64,000 nt of DNA from SIG701 sp045611685 (lineage in GTDB: Bacteria > Bacillota > Clostridia > Oscillospirales > CAG-272). How positions within the stretch are numbered: position 1 is the first letter of the stretch; each line of letters opens with the position of its first letter. A model generated the notes under the pieces. That model saw only the letters and a program-made list of their open reading frames with translations, ran no database searches and was not told where the DNA came from. The stretch covers positions 99,719 through 163,718 of the forward strand of contig JAZKXO010000106.1 of NCBI GenBank assembly GCA_045611685.1, read 5' to 3'. Positions 43,594-51,889 of the stretch are shown one piece after another. The translations under genes and the position numbers were made by a program.

Positions 43594-45628
43594 CAAGAAA
43601 AAAGCGCACGAAAGCCGCGCGAAGCGTCTTGCCCGCATACTTTCGCTGATTCTTGCGCTTCTGATGCTCAGCGGTAGTGTGTGCTACGCCGTATACCTAT
43701 TGATCGTCGGTGTTTCCGCCGCCGATTATTCCACAGAGTCGGTGATAGAAGATTTAAATATCCGTATCGGTCTTAAATACGGGTCAGGCGTTCCCGTGAG
43801 TTTTCAGACTACGGTGACAAACGGATATATAATCGGCTCACAACCGCTTGCCGACGGATACTTTAAACTCTCTCCGTTTTGGGAAATTGCTACCAATACA
43901 GTAGCAGTTACCGTTAACGCCAATCTGACAAATCAGAACGGCACGTACGTCCACACCACAAGTAGCGGGAGCGTCTCGGTTGGTAGTTATCACGTAGAAT
44001 TTACGACCGATTACAGTCTTGCCGACGCCATCCTAGTTGAACAGCAGGTAGCAACACTAAACCAAATGCTATCCCCACTCGGATTTTATGCTTTTCCCGC
44101 ATACTCCAACGGGGCCTTGCGCATTCGGGCCGGTGCATTTTCAACCCTCCAGGATGCTAACGCCATGCATCCCATTATCGCCGGCTGTATGAGCTATTTT
44201 GCGTGTGAAGTTGTTGAACCGTCACTTTCGACTGTCGTCATACTTGATCCGGGATCAAATAGGATACTGTTCTCCTACGATTGCTCGGACGGAACTTCAC
44301 TCGGAATCATGCCGCGACAAACGGATGGAGAGAAGATTTACACAAAATCTCCCGCAGGCAACGTCTACGACGGCGTTTTCGCCTACAACCGCCACTGCGA
44401 TGACGGTGTAGACGGGGTTTCCGTTATCAACGTTCTAACACTTGATCAGTACGTCCAGGGCGTTCTCCCTTATGAGATCAGTAACTCCTGGCCGATTGAA
44501 ACGCAAAAAGCCTGCGCAATCGTAGCGCGCTCCTACGCCGCAAGCTGCCTTGGCAATCATGCGGCAACAAACGGATTTGATCTTTGCAACTCCACCCACT
44601 GCCAGGCGTATCACGGCGCCGGACGAGTTAATGATAAAGTCATTGATGCCACGGTAAGCACGCACGGATTGATCGTCGCGTACAAGGGAAATGTCGCTCC
44701 TACCTACTACGCTTCCAGCAGTGGCGGATACACGATCAACAGCGGCGATGTCTGGGGAGGAACGCAGTACGGATTTCTAACTGCCCGCTCAACCCCTTGG
44801 GAGCGTTACACGGTCCATGCCGGCGGATTCTGGACAAAAGAGATCTCTCCCGAAGAACTGCTCGACTATCTTGTCAACACAAAAAATCGCACCGAACTGG
44901 CAGGTGGCGGCTACATAAAAAGCGTCGAGGTGCTTGCATACGCAAGTGATACCCCTTACGTAAAAACAGTCAGGATCACCGCTGCAAACGGTGCATCAAT
45001 TACTTTGAATTACACGGATAACGTCCGTCTCGGATTGGGCCTTAAAAGCGCCAACTTCGTCGTTGGACAGGGAAGCGTTGTTTATACCGAAGATACAGTC
45101 GAGGTTCTCGGTGACCGTCTCGTCGATCCGAGCACAGACCAATATGTAAACAGTCCCATTGGAGGTGCCACTTCCTCTGAAGGTTTCATCCGTTACAACG
45201 AGCCGCAGACGATCCTTACAGAAAACGGCACCGTTCAATCATTTGTCTCAGGGTTACCCATTCTTACCGCGAGCGGCATTGAATTGGCAGTATCGGAGAC
45301 GATGCTCGTTCTGACGTCACAGAATATGCATCTGTTCAATGCTGGTGCGCTTGCGCCGCCGTCTTCCTCCTCTTCACCGTCCACTTCTACAGGCTCGAAG
45401 ACCGTGAAAGACTATGCCGTGCACACCGAAACCAAAACAGCCTATGCATCCTCTTCCCGGAATTTCATTTTTGTTGGAAAGGGTACGGGCCACGGAACGG
45501 GGTTGAGCCAGTGGGGCGCCAAGGATCTCGGCGATCTCGGCTATAACTTCCTCCAAATCCTTAACGCCTATTTCACCGATATTGAGGTAGTGTACTACAA
45601 GGAACTGGAAATTTTCCGCAACAGATAA
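43586..45628 (+). CDS. SpoIID/LytB-domain protein with membrane anchor
   Basis: A 680-residue exported protein. One N-terminal helix (about 15-40) is followed by a region with SPOR-like character (about 130-210) and the SpoIID/LytB domain from about 280. Motifs there are LTLDQYVQGVLPYEI, QKACAIVARSYA and YYASSSGGYT, then GTGHGTGLSQWGAKDLG near the C-terminus. SpoIID is a lytic transglycosylase acting on denuded glycan strands in engulfment; this longer protein may be a vegetative LytB-type or a divergent SpoIID. TTG start after AAGGGGG, overlapping the previous gene. Confidence 0.88.
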   Translation: MSNKKKAHESRAKRLARILSLILALLMLSGSVCYAVYLLIVGVSAADYSTESVIEDLNIRIGLKYGSGVPVSFQTTVTNGYIIGSQPLADGYFKLSPFWEIATNTVAVTVNANLTNQNGTYVHTTSSGSVSVGSYHVEFTTDYSLADAILVEQQVATLNQMLSPLGFYAFPAYSNGALRIRAGAFSTLQDANAMHPIIAGCMSYFACEVVEPSLSTVVILDPGSNRILFSYDCSDGTSLGIMPRQTDGEKIYTKSPAGNVYDGVFAYNRHCDDGVDGVSVINVLTLDQYVQGVLPYEISNSWPIETQKACAIVARSYAASCLGNHAATNGFDLCNSTHCQAYHGAGRVNDKVIDATVSTHGLIVAYKGNVAPTYYASSSGGYTINSGDVWGGTQYGFLTARSTPWERYTVHAGGFWTKEISPEELLDYLVNTKNRTELAGGGYIKSVEVLAYASDTPYVKTVRITAANGASITLNYTDNVRLGLGLKSANFVVGQGSVVYTEDTVEVLGDRLVDPSTDQYVNSPIGGATSSEGFIRYNEPQTILTENGTVQSFVSGLPILTASGIELAVSETMLVLTSQNMHLFNAGALAPPSSSSSPSTSTGSKTVKDYAVHTETKTAYASSSRNFIFVGKGTGHGTGLSQWGAKDLGDLGYNFLQILNAYFTDIEVVYYKELEIFRNR

Positions 45629-45633
45629 CAGCG

Positions 45634-45666
45634 AATGAGGCAGAAGCGAAAAGCTCCTGCCTCATT
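45634..45666. terminator. Terminator between the SpoIID-like gene and sigF
   Basis: AATGAGGCAG (45634-45643) pairs with CTGCCTCATT (45657-45666) with an inner AGC/GCT stem closed by a GAAA-type loop. TTTTG follows on the plus strand. The sigF stop codon lies inside the right arm. Confidence 0.78.
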
Positions 45667-46405
45667 TTGTCAGTTGTTCACGCAAAACAGAAAAAATCTT
45701 TTTTTCCTCCCTCGAGACTTTTACCTGTGTAAGCCCCAGTTTTTCCGCTACCTCCTGCTGTGAACAATCCCGAAAATACCGCAAAATGATGATTTTTTTC
45801 CAAAGAGGCGGCAGCGCATCAATTGATTCTTGAAGCGCAATCTGCGTCGTTCTTCTTTCAATCAAATCTTCGCCGGAAAGTATTTTTTCGAGCGAAAAGC
45901 TTTCCTCTCCATCGTCCCCAATCGGCTCTGAAATAGAATGCACCGGCGATATCGCTTCCAAAGAAAGAGCAGCTTCTGCGTCGGTGATGCCTAGTATAAG
46001 CGCAAGCTCATGTATTTGCGGTTCTCTGCCTTCACTTGCTAAAAACTGCTCGCGTTCGCGTAGTATGGCCGCCCCGATCTGTTTTTGTTTGCGCCCCACC
46101 TTTATAAGACCGTCGTCTCTCAGATAACGGCGAATTTCTCCGATGATCAAGGGGACGGCATAGGTAGAAAAAGCGGTTCCGCGTGTAAGATCAAAGCTGC
46201 GTATGGCTTTCAGCATGCCGATATTGCCAATCTGCACAAGGTCGTCAAACTCCGTTCCGTGCCCACAAAAGCGTGCGGCAAGTCCGCGCACAAGTCCGCC
46301 GTTTGCGTCCATTAAATGTGCAATCGCTTCTTCATTGCCCCCCGCCGCTTCTTTTAAGTACTCTAAATTATCAGCGTATTTTGCTCCAGTATGCACGTCA
46401 GTCAT
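45662..46405 (-). CDS. sigF: Forespore sigma factor SigF
   Basis: First compartment-specific sigma factor of the forespore. The 247-residue sigma-70 protein shows region 2 with DLVQIGNIGMLKAIRSFD and FSTYAVPLIIGEIRRYLRDDG, region 3 with a RKQKQIGAAI-type start, and the region 4 helix-turn-helix CSQQEVAEKLGLTQVKVSREEKK. Third gene of the spoIIA operon, one base after spoIIAB, which distinguishes it from SigE/SigG. It is held inactive by SpoIIAB. Confidence 0.95.
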   Translation of the reverse strand: MTDVHTGAKYADNLEYLKEAAGGNEEAIAHLMDANGGLVRGLAARFCGHGTEFDDLVQIGNIGMLKAIRSFDLTRGTAFSTYAVPLIIGEIRRYLRDDGLIKVGRKQKQIGAAILREREQFLASEGREPQIHELALILGITDAEAALSLEAISPVHSISEPIGDDGEESFSLEKILSGEDLIERRTTQIALQESIDALPPLWKKIIILRYFRDCSQQEVAEKLGLTQVKVSREEKKIFSVLREQLTK

Positions 46406-46406
46406 T

Positions 46407-46907
46407 TTACGCTCGCATCTCCGAGAGCGGTGCTAATTTTTTTGTCATCACGATTTTTGTACCGCCGCCCGACGAGGTTACTTTCAGTGTATCCATGAAA
46501 TTTTCCATAATCGTGAATCCCATGCCGCTTCGTTCATTTTCACGGTCCGTAGTGAAAAGTGGCTGCATAGCCTCACTTATGTTTTGAATCCCGCATCCTT
46601 TATCCTTAATTTCCACACGAAACTCTCGATTTTCGTAGAGACGCATATTTATATAAATAAGACCAATCGTATCGCGGTACCCGTGTACGATACAGTTTGT
46701 TACCGCCTCCGACACGGCACATTTGATATCTGAGATTTCCGTTATTGTCGGATTAATCTGAGAAACAAAAACCGCACAAGCGGCCCGAGCGTATGATTCA
46801 TTCATTGAATGAGAGGGAAGCACCATCTTTACCTCATTGAGCGCTTTCTTTCTCATTCTTTTTTTGCTTTCTGCTTTTACTTCACTGATTTTTTCACCGG
46901 TGATCAT
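46407..46907 (-). CDS. spoIIAB: Anti-sigma F factor SpoIIAB
   Basis: Serine kinase of the GHKL fold that sequesters SigF and phosphorylates SpoIIAA. The N box is SEAVTNCIVHGY, G1 is VEIKDKGCGI and G2 is GMGFTIMENFMD. The ATG at 46907 follows AAAGGAG and overlaps spoIIAA by 14 bases, giving 166 residues. B. subtilis SpoIIAB has 146 residues and aligns from about residue 21 here, so this protein may carry a charged 20-residue extension, or may start at an internal ATG (46856 or 46826). Confidence 0.93.
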   Translation of the reverse strand: MITGEKISEVKAESKKRMRKKALNEVKMVLPSHSMNESYARAACAVFVSQINPTITEISDIKCAVSEAVTNCIVHGYRDTIGLIYINMRLYENREFRVEIKDKGCGIQNISEAMQPLFTTDRENERSGMGFTIMENFMDTLKVTSSGGGTKIVMTKKLAPLSEMRA

Positions 46908-47241
46908 TTTTCTCAAAGCTCCTTTCGATACGGATAAGTCTTTTGATACCTGCTACGTCCAAAATTTTTGTAACGTTCTCATTTGGATTCAAAAGGACAC
47001 ATTCAGCACCGATTTCCGATGCCTTTGAAAAACGGCCGAGAATAAGCCCTAACCCCGAACTGTCCATAAACTCTACTTTCGAAAGATCAAGCACGAGCTT
47101 GTGGGGGCGGCGGCGATATAAATCCTCGTCGATCTGCATACGAACCGTCCGCGCGCTGTGATGATCAATATCTCCGCCGAGGACGCATAGCATCTCATCG
47201 TTTTTCATATGAATAACTACACCGCTTGTCTCAGTTTTCAT
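46894..47241 (-). CDS. spoIIAA: Anti-sigma F factor antagonist SpoIIAA
   Basis: STAS-domain protein that, when unphosphorylated, displaces SigF from SpoIIAB. The phosphorylation site motif FMDSSGLGLILGR puts the target serine at residue 61 or 62. The 115-residue length is normal. GGAGGAATCAGT precedes the ATG. The upstream 47242-47355 contains TATAAT on the minus strand (about 47284) without a good -35; a sigma-H promoter, expected from Bacillus, could not be identified. Confidence 0.95.
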   Translation of the reverse strand: MKTETSGVVIHMKNDEMLCVLGGDIDHHSARTVRMQIDEDLYRRRPHKLVLDLSKVEFMDSSGLGLILGRFSKASEIGAECVLLNPNENVTKILDVAGIKRLIRIERSFEKNDHR

Positions 47242-47355
47242 ACTGATTCCTCCATAGAATAGTTTGTATGAACATTATACTTGTTTCGTGTGTCGTATTT
47301 TGTTACAATCGCTTGTAAAAAACTGTATATTTCCCTATAAAATCCCCCTTAAAAC

Positions 47356-47384
47356 TTGACATATGACGAAATATCCGATATAAT
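47356..47384 (+). promoter_or_regulatory. SigA-type promoter of the PPi-phosphofructokinase gene
   Basis: TTGACA (47356-47361), 17-base spacer, TATAAT (47379-47384): consensus in both boxes, so probably strong. Confidence 0.9.
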
Positions 47385-47422
47385 TTACTTTGTTAAATCT
47401 TAGATGTGAAAGGTGATATACT

Positions 47423-48691
47423 ATGTCTTCTCAGAAACTTGTTGGTGCCGCAGTCGTAGGACAGTCCGGCGGCCCCACCGCTGTAATTAATGCAACACTC
47501 GCCGGTGTTATCCGTACAGCTTTGTCTGATGATGTAAGAGGAACAATTACCGAACTCTACGGTATGAGAAACGGCATTGAAGGATTCATTGACGGCCGCT
47601 TCGTCTCGCTCTCATCTATCTTTACCGCTCCCGACGGAACGACCGACGAGGAAAAGCTGGCACTTCTTACACAGACGCCCGCTTCTGCGCTTGGATCCTG
47701 CCGTAAAAAATTGCCCGATCCGGAGAAAGATCCCGAATTCTTTGAAAAGCTAATTGCCCGCTTCAAGGAGAATAACATCCGCTACTTCTTCTATATCGGC
47801 GGAAACGATTCCATGGACACAGTGGCAAAACTCAGCCGCTATGTCGCCGAACATGAATACGATATGCGCGTGATCGGTTTGCCGAAAACTATCGACAATG
47901 ACCTGCCCGGAACGGATCACGCACCTGGATACGGCTCTGCCGCAAAACTGATCGCCGCCGAGGTGCAGGAAATTGTTCGCGACTGCGCCGTATATACCGT
48001 TCCCGCTGTAACGATCGTTGAGATTATGGGACGCGACGCGGGGTGGCTTACCGCAGCATCTGCACTCCCGCGCATTCTCGGCGGCTATGCACCTGACCTT
48101 GTGTATCTCCCCGAGTGCGACTTCTCTATGGATGCCTTCTTTGGCGATCTGCGTTCTATCTTTAAAACAAAACCCAATATTGTCGTCGCCGTTTCCGAGG
48201 GCGTTCGCTTTGCAGACGGCACGTATGTCGGAGAATCCACCCAGAGCGGCGTGAAGGATGCCTTTGGCCATAAATATCTCGCAGGCACCGCAAAGATGCT
48301 CACAGAGGCTGTAAAGGCAGAATTTGGATGCAAGGTGCGCTCGATAGAGCTGAACCTTCCGCAGCGCTGCGGCGCTCATTTCGCCTCACAAACGGACCTC
48401 GCCGAAGCAGCAGATGCCGGTTCAGCCGGTGTGAAAGCCGCTGTATCCGGCGAAACCGGCTCTATGATCGCGATTCTGCGTGACGAGACCGCCGCCGACT
48501 ATGCTGTCATTTACAAGCCCGCCAACGTGCAGAACATTGCAAACGGGGAGCAGAAGGTACCGAACAAATTCATAAATGAAGAAAAGAACAATGTAACGGA
48601 CGAATGTCTCCGATACATTGCACCTCTCATCAAGGGCGAACCTCAGCTCATTATGAACGGCGGTATTCCCGTCCATTTTGTCTTTGACTGA
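47423..48691 (+). CDS. pfp: 6-phosphofructokinase, pyrophosphate-type
   Basis: Phosphorylates fructose-6-phosphate at the committed step of glycolysis. The phosphoryl-donor determinants point to PPi rather than ATP: GGNDS at 126-130 puts Asp129 where ATP enzymes have Gly104 (E. coli numbering), and PKTIDND at 154-160 puts Lys155 where they have Gly124. Catalytic Asp158 is kept, and MGRDAGWLTA and PQRCGAH follow. The 422-residue length fits PPi-PFKs. Promoter strength suits a main glycolytic flux enzyme. Asn128, instead of the more frequent Asp, is a minor variation. Confidence 0.92.
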   Translation: MSSQKLVGAAVVGQSGGPTAVINATLAGVIRTALSDDVRGTITELYGMRNGIEGFIDGRFVSLSSIFTAPDGTTDEEKLALLTQTPASALGSCRKKLPDPEKDPEFFEKLIARFKENNIRYFFYIGGNDSMDTVAKLSRYVAEHEYDMRVIGLPKTIDNDLPGTDHAPGYGSAAKLIAAEVQEIVRDCAVYTVPAVTIVEIMGRDAGWLTAASALPRILGGYAPDLVYLPECDFSMDAFFGDLRSIFKTKPNIVVAVSEGVRFADGTYVGESTQSGVKDAFGHKYLAGTAKMLTEAVKAEFGCKVRSIELNLPQRCGAHFASQTDLAEAADAGSAGVKAAVSGETGSMIAILRDETAADYAVIYKPANVQNIANGEQKVPNKFINEEKNNVTDECLRYIAPLIKGEPQLIMNGGIPVHFVFD

Positions 48692-48739
48692 ATTATAAAA
48701 TGTAATGACCGTCGAATGTTGTCGAAAGGAAAAATTACA

Positions 48740-49078
48740 TTGAAAAAGAAAGTTTTTGGGATTGTATTAGCAATCGTACTTATTTTCGCAATGTTATCAT
48801 TTGTAATTTTTGGCATTTTAAGATGTGAAGTTTTTATAGATGAATCCCCGAATGGAGATTATCAAATAGTTAGTTGGTGGATAGATAAAGGTGGCTTTGG
48901 ATATGGCGGTTCTTTTTACGTAAAGGAAAAAGGCTTATTTTCAAAATGGCATAAGATTGGAACAGTTCCTTTTTCAAGCGAATGGTTATCAGAAACAGAT
49001 TTTTCAATATATTATCCATATCCTGTTGATGAAGACAACTATAAAGAGTATAATGTGAACGAATTTTTTAATAAATAA
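48740..49078 (+). CDS. Small AT-rich membrane-anchored protein, unknown
   Basis: A 112-residue protein with one N-terminal hydrophobic segment (about 4-27) and a small extracytoplasmic domain with ESPNGDYQIVSWW and several aromatic residues; it recalls short DUF5412-like exported proteins, but I cannot name it. TTG at 48740 follows AAAGGA at nine bases; an ATG at 48716 lacks a site. Base composition is strikingly AT-rich next to its neighbours, suggesting recent acquisition. It has no promoter of its own and may ride on pfp. Confidence 0.65.
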   Translation: MKKKVFGIVLAIVLIFAMLSFVIFGILRCEVFIDESPNGDYQIVSWWIDKGGFGYGGSFYVKEKGLFSKWHKIGTVPFSSEWLSETDFSIYYPYPVDEDNYKEYNVNEFFNK

Positions 49079-49158
49079 GAGTATGGTGGGCTTTTGGTTC
49101 CTAACTTGACACAAACTATTGCCGAAAAATATTGGCATCTAGAATATACAGTCTTTAT

Positions 49159-49194
49159 GAAAAAGGCTGTGCAACAGTTGTTGCACAGCCTTTT
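49159..49194. terminator. Bidirectional terminator between the AT-rich gene and rodA
   Basis: AAAAGGCTGTGCAACA (49161-49176) pairs with TGTTGCACAGCCTTTT (49179-49194), with T-rich tracts on both strands. It closes both convergent units. Confidence 0.9.
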
Positions 49195-49199
49195 CACTT

Positions 49200-50333
49200 T
49201 TAAGCTCTTTCACGTTCGAAATAATATTTTTGGTTGTGGGAAGCTACACTCTCAATCACACCGATACAAAGAAGCGACGAAAGCATCGAAGATCCTCCGT
49301 AACTGAGGAAGGGAAGCGTTATTCCAACGACCGGCAGCATACCGAGACACATACCGATATTTTCGAGTGTTTGCGCTATAAATATCGCGGCAATACCCAT
49401 GCAGACGTTTGCACCGCAATCTTTTCTCGCACGCCGCGCGAGAATAATGAGACGACAGACGAGAACCCCCATGAGGGCAATATAGGAAAAGACCCCAAAG
49501 AAACCAAACTTTTCCGCAACGACAGCAAAAATAAAATCCGTATAGTATTTAGGAATCGTAACGTAATATGACCCGCCAGCATAGCCGGCACCGCGGAATC
49601 CGCCGGAGGCAATTGTTGCAAGACTTTTGAGCGGCTGGTATCCATATCCTTCGGGATCCAGCATGGGATCAAATCCTACTAAGATCCGTTGCTGCTGATA
49701 AAGAGCAAGGTGTGTCCAGACGTATGGGAATATAATTACGATGACACCGATAGCGGCCGCAAAATACCAGAGCGACAAACCGCCGGTAAAAAGCATAAAC
49801 GCCATAATTGCCGCGAACACAAGAGCGGAACCCAAGTCGCCCGTCAAAAGAACCAGACCGGTAATAATTCCCCCGTGAATGCAAAGAGCAAGAACGGAAA
49901 GGGGATGATTAATCTTTTCCTTGACTCTGTCGATATGTTTGGCAAAAGTAAGAACGAAGATTATCTTGACAAACTCCGAAGTTTGGATACTGATAAGTCC
50001 CGGAATCTCAATCCAGCAACGGTTTGTGCTGCCCTCAGGACCCGTTCCGACAAGAAGCGTCAGGAGCATCAAAGAAACCGATCCAATAAATAAGGGGAGT
50101 GAGAAGCGCCTAAGAAGCTCCTCATAATCAAACATAGAGATGGCAAAAACGCAAAACAAACCGAGAAGGAGCGCGGCAATTTGAACCACCACTCTTCTCG
50201 GTCCGCCTGCGCTGTCACCAGCAACGCCGGAAAGAGTGAGTACACTCAAGAAAGCCATGCCCAGCACGGACAGTAGGATAACATAGTCAATCCGTCGGAA
50301 TTTTTCTTTCAGTGATACAGAGAACTCTTTCAT
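49200..50333 (-). CDS. rodA: SEDS-family peptidoglycan polymerase RodA
   Basis: Membrane glycosyltransferase that polymerises lipid II during cell elongation, normally with a class B PBP. The 377-residue protein has about ten helices. Family motifs are STNRCWIEIPGLISIQTSEFVKI-like, LLTGDLGSALVF, a large extracellular loop, DFIFAVVAEKFGFFG and GITLPFLSYGGSSM, which together mark RodA/FtsW/SpoVE. RodA is favoured over FtsW by loop length and the absence of division genes; SpoVE is not excluded. It follows proS by 23 bases. The ribosome-binding site is weak. Confidence 0.9.
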   Translation of the reverse strand: MKEFSVSLKEKFRRIDYVILLSVLGMAFLSVLTLSGVAGDSAGGPRRVVVQIAALLLGLFCVFAISMFDYEELLRRFSLPLFIGSVSLMLLTLLVGTGPEGSTNRCWIEIPGLISIQTSEFVKIIFVLTFAKHIDRVKEKINHPLSVLALCIHGGIITGLVLLTGDLGSALVFAAIMAFMLFTGGLSLWYFAAAIGVIVIIFPYVWTHLALYQQQRILVGFDPMLDPEGYGYQPLKSLATIASGGFRGAGYAGGSYYVTIPKYYTDFIFAVVAEKFGFFGVFSYIALMGVLVCRLIILARRARKDCGANVCMGIAAIFIAQTLENIGMCLGMLPVVGITLPFLSYGGSSMLSSLLCIGVIESVASHNQKYYFERERA

Positions 50334-50356
50334 GACTCGTAAAGTTTCTTATAAAA

Positions 50357-51796
50357 TCAGTAGGCCTTGCCCCAGAAGACCAGTTTCTTCGCCGGACGTC
50401 CGCAGCATACACAAACATCGCTGATAGTCTCCTGCTCGAGCGGAATACATCTCGATCCTACGCCGGATTCTTCTTTTACCTTATCCTCACACGCGGGATC
50501 GCCGCACCACATACCGCGCACGAATCCGTCGCCTTTTTCAGCGAGGTTCTGCTTAATTTCATCAATCGTTTTGCAGTCGTAGGTACGCGCCTGACGGTTA
50601 GCGAGAGCCTTTTCGTACATACCGTTACGCACAGCCTCAAGCCTTTCAGCGACAGCCGCTTCCAGATTGTCAAGGGAAACGATCGTTTTTTCGCGATCAT
50701 GTCTCGTAACGATTACACACTGACCGGCTTCGAGATCACGCGGTCCGATTTCGATGCGGAGCGGAACGCCCTTCATCTCATACTCAGCATATTTCCATCC
50801 GGGGGAGTTGTCACTATCGTCAAGTTTTACGCGGAAAGCACCCTTGAGGCGTGCGAAAATGCCCTCAGCCGCTTCCGTTACGCCGGGCTTGTGCGCGGCA
50901 ACGGGAATAATGACTACCTGAATCGGTGCTACGGCAGGAGGAAGAACAAGGCCGTTATCATCACCGTGCGTCATAATAATGCCGCCGATCATTCGGGTAG
51001 TAACACCCCAGGAAGTCTGGAACGGATGAACCAGCTTGTTCTCCTTATCTGCAAAAGTAATATCAAACGCCTTGGAGAAGCCGTCGCCAAAATAGTGAGA
51101 CGTGCCCGCCTGAAGCGCCTTACCGTCGTGCATCAAAGCCTCAATAGCATAAGTGTCCTCAGCACCCGCAAACTTGTCACTCGGCGTCTTGGCACCCTTG
51201 ATGACGGGAATCGCCAGATCCTGCTCGTGGAAGTCTGCGTACACATTCAGCATCTGTACCGTCTCTGCGATTGCTTCCTCGGCAGTTGCGTGCATGGTAT
51301 GACCTTCCTGCCAAAGGAACTCACGGGAACGGAGGAAGGGCCGCGTCGTCTTCTCCCAACGAACAACGGAGCACCACTGATTATACAGTTTCGGAAGATC
51401 GCGGTAGGAACGGATGATGTTGGCATAATGCTCACAGAACAATGTCTCCGAGGTCGGGCGGACACACATACGCTCCGTCAGTTTTTCGCTGCCGCCGTGC
51501 GTAACCCAAGCAACCTCGGGCGCAAATCCGGCTACGTGATCCTTCTCCTTTTGGAGAAGAGATTCGGGGATGAACATCGGCATATATACGTTTTCGTGGC
51601 CGAGTTCCTTAAATCGGGTATCAAGAATGTGCTGGATATTCTCCCAGATTGCATAGCCGTAGGGACGAATGATCATGCATCCCTTAACGCTGGAATAATC
51701 GATCAAATCAGCTTTCTTGCAGATATCGGTATACCACTGCGCAAAATCCACGTCCATAGACGTGATTTGTTCCACCATTTTCTTATCGTTTTTCAT
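50357..51796 (-). CDS. proS: Prolyl-tRNA synthetase, archaeal/eukaryotic-like type
   Basis: Class II synthetase charging tRNA-Pro. The 479-residue protein lacks the editing insertion of the long bacterial type and has motif 2 as RWEKTTRPFLRSREFLWQEGHT. The C-terminal zinc-binding domain has CGDPACE and CVCCGRPAK, and the protein ends in Tyr (WGKAY), as typical of type 3 ProRS found in Clostridia, Deinococcus and archaea. It has a consensus promoter and TTTGGAG site. Confidence 0.95.
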   Translation of the reverse strand: MKNDKKMVEQITSMDVDFAQWYTDICKKADLIDYSSVKGCMIIRPYGYAIWENIQHILDTRFKELGHENVYMPMFIPESLLQKEKDHVAGFAPEVAWVTHGGSEKLTERMCVRPTSETLFCEHYANIIRSYRDLPKLYNQWCSVVRWEKTTRPFLRSREFLWQEGHTMHATAEEAIAETVQMLNVYADFHEQDLAIPVIKGAKTPSDKFAGAEDTYAIEALMHDGKALQAGTSHYFGDGFSKAFDITFADKENKLVHPFQTSWGVTTRMIGGIIMTHGDDNGLVLPPAVAPIQVVIIPVAAHKPGVTEAAEGIFARLKGAFRVKLDDSDNSPGWKYAEYEMKGVPLRIEIGPRDLEAGQCVIVTRHDREKTIVSLDNLEAAVAERLEAVRNGMYEKALANRQARTYDCKTIDEIKQNLAEKGDGFVRGMWCGDPACEDKVKEESGVGSRCIPLEQETISDVCVCCGRPAKKLVFWGKAY

Positions 51797-51836
51797 TTTA
51801 TGACTCCAAACAAATTATTAATTAATGTATCAAGAT

Positions 51837-51865
51837 ATTGTACCGCAAAACGGGAGAAATGTCAA
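51837..51865 (-). promoter_or_regulatory. SigA-type promoter of proS-rodA
   Basis: Minus-strand TTGACA (51865-51860), 17-base spacer, TACAAT (51842-51837). The leader of about 35 bases is too short for a T-box. Confidence 0.88.
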
Positions 51866-51889
51866 ATGATTTCGGTGTACTCGTAAAAT

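Noticed and set aside
50699..51886. 395-codon open frame opposite proS
   Set aside because: Shadow of ProRS; it also runs over the proS promoter.
51797..51889. Possible T-box upstream of proS
   Set aside because: The leader after the promoter is about 35 bases, too short for a T-box.
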